Below, in pieces: positions 40,839-43,363 of a DNA stretch of 43,363 bases; the first letter of the stretch is position 1, and every line of letters begins with the position of its first letter. The notes under the pieces were generated by a model. The model searched no databases, had not been told where the DNA came from, and worked only from the letters and a program-made list of their open reading frames with translations. The DNA is taken from the NCBI GenBank assembly GCA_964194555.1, contig CAXMMT010000075.1:1-43363 (forward strand), written 5' to 3'. Source of the stretch: SZUA-217 sp964194555 (GTDB lineage Bacteria > Actinomycetota > Acidimicrobiia > Spongiisociales > ZC4RG35). A program made the translations under genes and the position numbers.

Positions 40839-41503
40839 TTCTGCTGCTCCTTCTCCCACTCGATGTATCGAGGGCCTTTCTCACCGCCGACTCTTCCCTT
40901 GCCGGGACGGGTCAGCCATCCGTAGTCCCTCGCTCTTTCCGTCTTCCATTTCATGGTCTGTTCGTCGTAGTCCATGTCTTCTTCTTCGTTGAGCTTGTCG
41001 GCCATCCGCTGGTACACCGATTTGTCTTCACGAGTGCGGACAGCCCACAGGAAGACATCAGTGATGGAGCGCCAGTGCTCGTCGTTCTTGCGGCCTGGTC
41101 CACGCTGTGGCTTGTTTTTGCGCAGCACCTCGACTGCTTCTTGTACTCGACGCTTCTGTTCTTCAACGCCTTGCATAGCGCCAGCCGACATCCATTCCGG
41201 ATGCTCTTTGAATGTCTCTCTCAGATACCGCCGAATATCACCGATGGGGAAGCGCTTCCACAACGTTGACGGGATGTCATCCCCAGTGGTGTATAAAACG
41301 ATGCTGGTGAAGTTGAGGCTGGCGCCGGTGGTGTTGTACCTGATGGTGGCCGACCAGTCATCGGAGTCTGTCGGGACGACGACGACTTCGCCATGGGCCT
41401 GGCCATCGTCATCTATGTCCCTGACATTCCGTTGGGCGATTCGATAGGGCGCTTTGTATTCGGCCACGCTGGCAACAGTAATCGGTTTGTTGCCAATAGA
41501 CAA
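40835..41503 (-). CDS. Hypothetical protein of the integrative element
   Basis: A 222-residue protein, apparently from TTG 41503, coupled to int by an ATGA overlap. The first half (about 1-95) is beta-rich (GEVVVVPTDSDDWSATIRYN); the second half is charged and helical (EEQKRRVQEAVEVLRKNKPQRGPGRKN, DEHWRSITDVFLWAVRTR) and ends with KGPRYIEWEKEQQK. The C-terminal YQRMADKLNEEEDMDYDEQTMKWKTERARDYGWL looks like a helical DNA-binding or structural segment often seen in actinobacterial mobile-element proteins. I do not recognise a function. No membrane segment. Confidence 0.65.
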   Translation of the reverse strand: MSIGNKPITVASVAEYKAPYRIAQRNVRDIDDDGQAHGEVVVVPTDSDDWSATIRYNTTGASLNFTSIVLYTTGDDIPSTLWKRFPIGDIRRYLRETFKEHPEWMSAGAMQGVEEQKRRVQEAVEVLRKNKPQRGPGRKNDEHWRSITDVFLWAVRTREDKSVYQRMADKLNEEEDMDYDEQTMKWKTERARDYGWLTRPGKGRVGGEKGPRYIEWEKEQQK

Positions 41504-41509
41504 CTACTT

Positions 41510-41539
41510 AGCGAACCACCTACAGCATTTAGATTCGCT
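41510..41539. promoter_or_regulatory. Inverted repeat in the divergent control region of the element
   Basis: AGCGAA (41510-41515) and TTCGCT (41534-41539) are perfect inverted arms 18 bp apart between the leftward unknown/int genes and the rightward XRE gene. It is a reasonable operator for the XRE protein encoded next to it. A TTGAGG at 41543-41548 could be a -35 for the rightward genes, with a weak -10. Confidence 0.4.
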
Positions 41540-41569
41540 CTGTTGAGGGACCGGCTCGTTGCCAGAAAT

Positions 41570-41806
41570 ATGGGAACCATGACGAGCAGGAACGAGAGAC
41601 CAGACCGGCTTCCAGGACCCGAGTACAGACGTGCTCTTCGTATCGAAGCCCAACTGACACTCGAACAAGTGGCGTCTGAACTTGGTGTTCATCGTTCCGC
41701 CGTGTCTCGGTGGGAACGTGGTCTACGGAAGCCCCAACGGCGCAACCGGATTGCGTATGCGTCGCTGCTTGCCGAACTGGAAGAAGTGGTGGCCGACCAT
41801 GTGTGA
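41570..41806 (+). CDS. XRE-type helix-turn-helix regulator
   Basis: A 78-residue protein (or 75 from ATG 41579). The XRE/Cro DNA-binding fold is clear: YRRALRIEAQLTLEQVASELG, then VHRSAVSRWERGLRKPQRRNR. It is probably the element's repressor/antirepressor controlling the divergent promoters. Its stop overlaps the excisionase start by 8 bases. A longer upstream frame runs into the opposite-strand gene and is not credible. Confidence 0.8.
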   Translation: MGTMTSRNERPDRLPGPEYRRALRIEAQLTLEQVASELGVHRSAVSRWERGLRKPQRRNRIAYASLLAELEEVVADHV

Positions 41807-42002
41807 CGAACCGGTCGTGCTGACTGTGGAAGAGACATCCGAACTGCTTCGCATATCGCGCGGCAGTTGTTACGAAGCAGTCAGGCTTGGCCAGATTCCT
41901 TCGGTCCGGATCGGACGGCGAATCCTCGTCCCACGTCAATTGCTGCTCGACTCACTCACTCGGATGTCGCCTGATGGCCCGCGAGACATACGGCCTTCTT
42001 GA
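41799..42002 (+). CDS. xis: Excisionase-like MerR/HTH_17 DNA-binding protein
   Basis: A 67-residue protein from ATG 41799. LTVEETSELLRISRGSCYEAVRLGQIPSVRIGRRILVPRQLLLDSL is the winged helix-turn-helix of the excisionase family (LTVEEAAELLGVSR.., GxIPxxRIGRRxxxP). It probably steers the integrase toward excision and may also regulate transcription. Overlaps both neighbours, as is usual for compact elements. Confidence 0.85.
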   Translation: MCDEPVVLTVEETSELLRISRGSCYEAVRLGQIPSVRIGRRILVPRQLLLDSLTRMSPDGPRDIRPS

Positions 42003-42624
42003 AGCCGCCATAAGATGTCGCGGATGGCTCCCCAGACTGCGCCACGACGGCCAGCGGCTTGTCCTCTGCGCTCTCGTGATGTTCTCCGACAAACGAGGCG
42101 TTTCCGACCCTTCAGCCGGCCAGGTAGGGAGGATGATTGGAAGGTCTGAAGTGACTGTCAGGCGAATCTTCCATGAGCTTCGATCAGATTGTGAACGCAA
42201 AGCTTGTGCCATCAGTCACGTCGGTGTGATTCATGCTGTCGGTCGCCGGACGACGTTCACAACAGGTGGGAATCCGAAAGGTGGGTTCGTCTACCAGTGG
42301 GCCATCTCCCCAATCCCAGGTGATCACGTAGACGAACAGCTGGAACCTGTGGACAGAGAATCCCAGGTGATCACAAAAGCCGGCCCAGGTGATCACGAAA
42401 CCCCTCCCACCCGATCATCAAGACGATCAGTATCTGAATCTGAATACCTGAATAATTCTTCAAATCAGAAAAGCATCTACCAGCAATTAGAGAACCTTCG
42501 GAAACAAGGACTCACCTGGAACGAAGCCTTCAACGAAATCAACTCAGAAACCAGCACAACAAGCTCGATGGACAAAGCCGTGGCGAACCTGGCCGTCGCT
42601 TTCGACTTCGAGGAGCTGACATGA
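41974..42624 (+). CDS. Winged-helix replication-initiator-like protein with internal origin
   Basis: A 216-residue protein from ATG 41974, overlapping xis by 29 bases in another frame. The N-terminal part (about 1-115) carries a winged helix domain: LVMFSDKRGVSDPSAGQVGRMIGRSEVTVRRIFHELR, like replication proteins of phages and actinobacterial elements that sense DNA. The C-terminal part is low complexity and helical (QQLENLRKQGLTWNEAFNEI). The centre of the gene contains three iterons (42315-42396). The pairing suggests an initiator that binds its own gene. Family identity is inferred from fold-like sequence and context only. Confidence 0.6.
   Translation: MARETYGLLEAAIRCRGWLPRLRHDGQRLVLCALVMFSDKRGVSDPSAGQVGRMIGRSEVTVRRIFHELRSDCERKACAISHVGVIHAVGRRTTFTTGGNPKGGFVYQWAISPIPGDHVDEQLEPVDRESQVITKAGPGDHETPPTRSSRRSVSESEYLNNSSNQKSIYQQLENLRKQGLTWNEAFNEINSETSTTSSMDKAVANLAVAFDFEELT
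42315..42490. other. Candidate replication origin: iterons, DnaA-box-like site and AT-rich tract
   Basis: CCCAGGTGATCAC occurs exactly at 42315-42327, 42362-42374 and 42384-42396. TGTGGACAG (42348-42356) is close to the actinobacterial DnaA box. An AT-rich stretch with three CTGAAT repeats follows at about 42430-42490. The iterons fall in different codon frames (IPGDH, SQVIT, GPGDH), so they are conserved as DNA. Confidence 0.6.
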
Positions 42625-42788
42625 GTCGAATCGACTTGCACGCCATGATGCAATGTCGCTACCCATTGAAAGCCTGCCTGAATGGAAACCAGGGAGCAAC
42701 CCCCGCTCGGTTTTGGGGAGCTACCCATGGGGTGCCGTCCGCCCAATGGGTAGCGGGCGAGGGTCATTCCCTGGTGGCCTGCGTTTAA
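42621..42788 (+). CDS. Possible 55-residue element protein
   Basis: ATG 42621 overlaps the stop of the replication-type gene (ATGA) and the frame ends with TAA 42786-42788. It encodes MSRIDLHAMMQCRYPLKACL and continues without recognisable domains. The frame contains three copies of GCTACCCAT (two direct, one inverted), so the DNA may be a binding site rather than, or as well as, a gene. No protein-family evidence. Confidence 0.35.
   Translation: MSRIDLHAMMQCRYPLKACLNGNQGATPARFWGATHGVPSAQWVAGEGHSLVACV
42657..42755. repeat. Three-copy GCTACCCAT motif with perfect 12-bp inverted arms
   Basis: CGCTACCCATTG (42657-42668) and CAATGGGTAGCG (42744-42755) are perfect inverted repeats; GCTACCCATG at 42720-42729 is a third copy and can form a 9-bp hairpin with the last. 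They lie near the presumed right end of the element. Confidence 0.7.
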
Positions 42789-42839
42789 AGCCACGTTTCC
42801 GATGCGGCCCTTACCTGGGTGCCTGGGTTTCGGCGCTCC

Positions 42840-43133
42840 TTATGGCATTTCTGCGATGACGTTCCTGAACTCCTGCTCGGTCAGAGCAGCCATCGATGTT
42901 GTGCTGACGTTGCCCTGAGCGCCAAACCCGATCAACGCCATGGCAGCCGTCTTATTGTCCGGTGCCTCAACGATCACCATGAAGTCGTACTCGCCCAGCG
43001 TGAGATAGAAGTCCTTGATGGTTACCCCAAGTGGAGCCAGTTGCTCCCGTGCCTCGTCAAGCCGATCGGGGCTGTCCTTGATGTTCGCGAATCCTTGAGC
43101 GGTCCATTTGGCAAGGGTTACATACGTCGCCAC
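42840..43133 (-). CDS. GYD domain protein
   Basis: A 97-residue protein starting at GTG 43133 with AAGGAGG four to five bases upstream. Family traits are VTLAKWTAQGFANIKDSPDRL, the YLTLGEYDFMVIVEAPDN strand (the GYD motif appears as GEYD) and FGAQGNVSTTSMAAL. GYD-domain proteins are small ferredoxin-like-fold proteins of unknown function. This is probably ordinary chromosomal sequence flanking the integrated element. Confidence 0.85.
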   Translation of the reverse strand: MATYVTLAKWTAQGFANIKDSPDRLDEAREQLAPLGVTIKDFYLTLGEYDFMVIVEAPDNKTAAMALIGFGAQGNVSTTSMAALTEQEFRNVIAEMP

Positions 43134-43236
43134 GTTTCCTCCTTGGTCGGTGACGCGGTCGAAGCTACACCTCGCCCATATCCCGCGTCATCCGTAGATA
43201 GGTCTCTGAGTGGGTCCCGATAGATCGGTATGCAGC

Positions 43237-43302
43237 TAGACGTCTAACGCCATGACGGAATATCGTTAGCCACGACGTACGCCCATAAGTGCCGTTATGT
43301 GC
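43237..43302. promoter_or_regulatory. Palindrome-rich divergent control region
   Basis: Between the GYD gene and the rightward gene at the window end lie TAGACGTCTA (43237-43246, perfect palindrome), the inverted pair CTAACG (43244-43249)/CGTTAG (43264-43269), and CATAA-GTGCCG-TTATG further on. These may be operators or part of a leader. No clear -35/-10 pair found. Confidence 0.3.
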
Positions 43303-43324
43303 GGCGGCTTAGGAGGTGTATTCG

Positions 43325-43363
43325 ATGTCTCCGTTGAAGCATCAGCCGTCACTCCTAACGAGG
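43325..43363 (+). CDS. Start of an unidentified gene (truncated by window end)
   Basis: ATG 43325 has AGGAGG at 43311-43316 with an 8-base spacing, an ideal Shine-Dalgarno. Thirteen codons (MSPLKHQPSLLTR) are seen before the window ends. Too short to identify. Confidence 0.5.
   Translation, partial: MSPLKHQPSLLTR

Larger units (their letters stand above)
39605..42788. mobile_element. Compact integrative element inserted next to tmRNA
   Basis: Starts after the tmRNA 3' end and contains integrase and an unknown gene (leftward), then XRE regulator, excisionase, replication-type gene and a 55-codon frame (rightward), about 3.2 kb in total. Codon and base use are less GC-biased than the flanks. 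No transfer, capsid or packaging gene is present. The layout (int and partner facing away from regulator-xis-rep) recalls phage satellites and minimal integrative elements. I could not find a second copy of the tmRNA 3' end up to 43363, so the right boundary is a guess placed before the GYD gene. Confidence 0.7.

Noticed and set aside
42789..43363. Second copy of the tmRNA 3' end (attR)
   Set aside because: No match to GGTTCGACTCCCC or CACCTCCACCA seen in this stretch, so no attachment site was annotated.

Overview
The window is high-GC actinobacterial chromosome, probably from the Acidimicrobiia or a related deep lineage. This rests on the gene complement (F420 genes cofD/cofE, DUF3499, DUF5719, a 13E12-type DUF222/HNH gene under an actinobacterial LexA box, TTG/GTG starts) and on an actinobacterial gene order. 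No taxonomic search was possible, so the class is an inference.

Layout. 1-2673: the 3' end of an M17 leucyl aminopeptidase, then an exopolysaccharide sugar transferase and a flippase-like membrane protein. 2676-5768: a small unknown gene and a class A penicillin-binding protein with PASTA domains, both leftward. 5868-8814: methylmalonyl-CoA mutase catalytic chain and a single-cysteine flavoprotein reductase of the LpdA type. 8866-10043: an SOS-controlled, apparently leaderless DUF222/HNH gene. 10090-14074: acyl-CoA carboxylase alpha and beta with a divergent biotin ligase, which together with the mutase suggests propionyl-CoA metabolism. 14094-17683: a dienelactone-hydrolase-like protein, an LCP cell-wall ligase and UDP-glucose dehydrogenase. 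17707-19310: cofE and cofD. 19352-30440: a glycan and envelope block (GT2 membrane fusion, DUF5719 protein, thioredoxin-like protein, DUF3499, two small zinc-type proteins, a large GT-C-like membrane protein, a DPM-like GT2, phosphomannomutase, Trm112, sugar-phosphate isomerase). 30441-39192: housekeeping genes ahcY, comF, a LuxR-type response regulator, secA, prfB, ftsE, ftsX and smpB. 39254-39604: tmRNA. 39605 to about 42800: a compact integrated element. The window ends with a GYD-domain gene and the first codons of another gene.

The strongest unannotated structure is a family of four dispersed palindromic elements of about 166 bp (14846-15009, 23747-23912, 29267-29432, 38553-38718). They have terminal inverted repeats, TA-type ends, an invariant core of about 20 nt and internal hairpins whose stems change by compensatory substitution between copies. 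Three of the four form or supply the stop codon of the gene before them. Deleting the copy between ftsX and smpB together with one TA restores a one-base TAG/GTG overlap of those genes, so these look like MITE-type insertions into tightly packed operons.

The second notable region is the tmRNA-linked element: an integrase and an unknown gene leftward; XRE regulator, excisionase and a winged-helix replication-type gene rightward. The last gene contains three 13-bp iterons in different reading frames, a DnaA-box-like site and an AT-rich stretch, which together look like an embedded replication origin. The arrangement recalls phage satellites or minimal integrative elements. Other oddities are a SecA whose Walker B DEVD is DDVV, a dienelactone hydrolase with Asp in place of the nucleophilic Cys, and a short tmRNA tag (AKQPMALAA).
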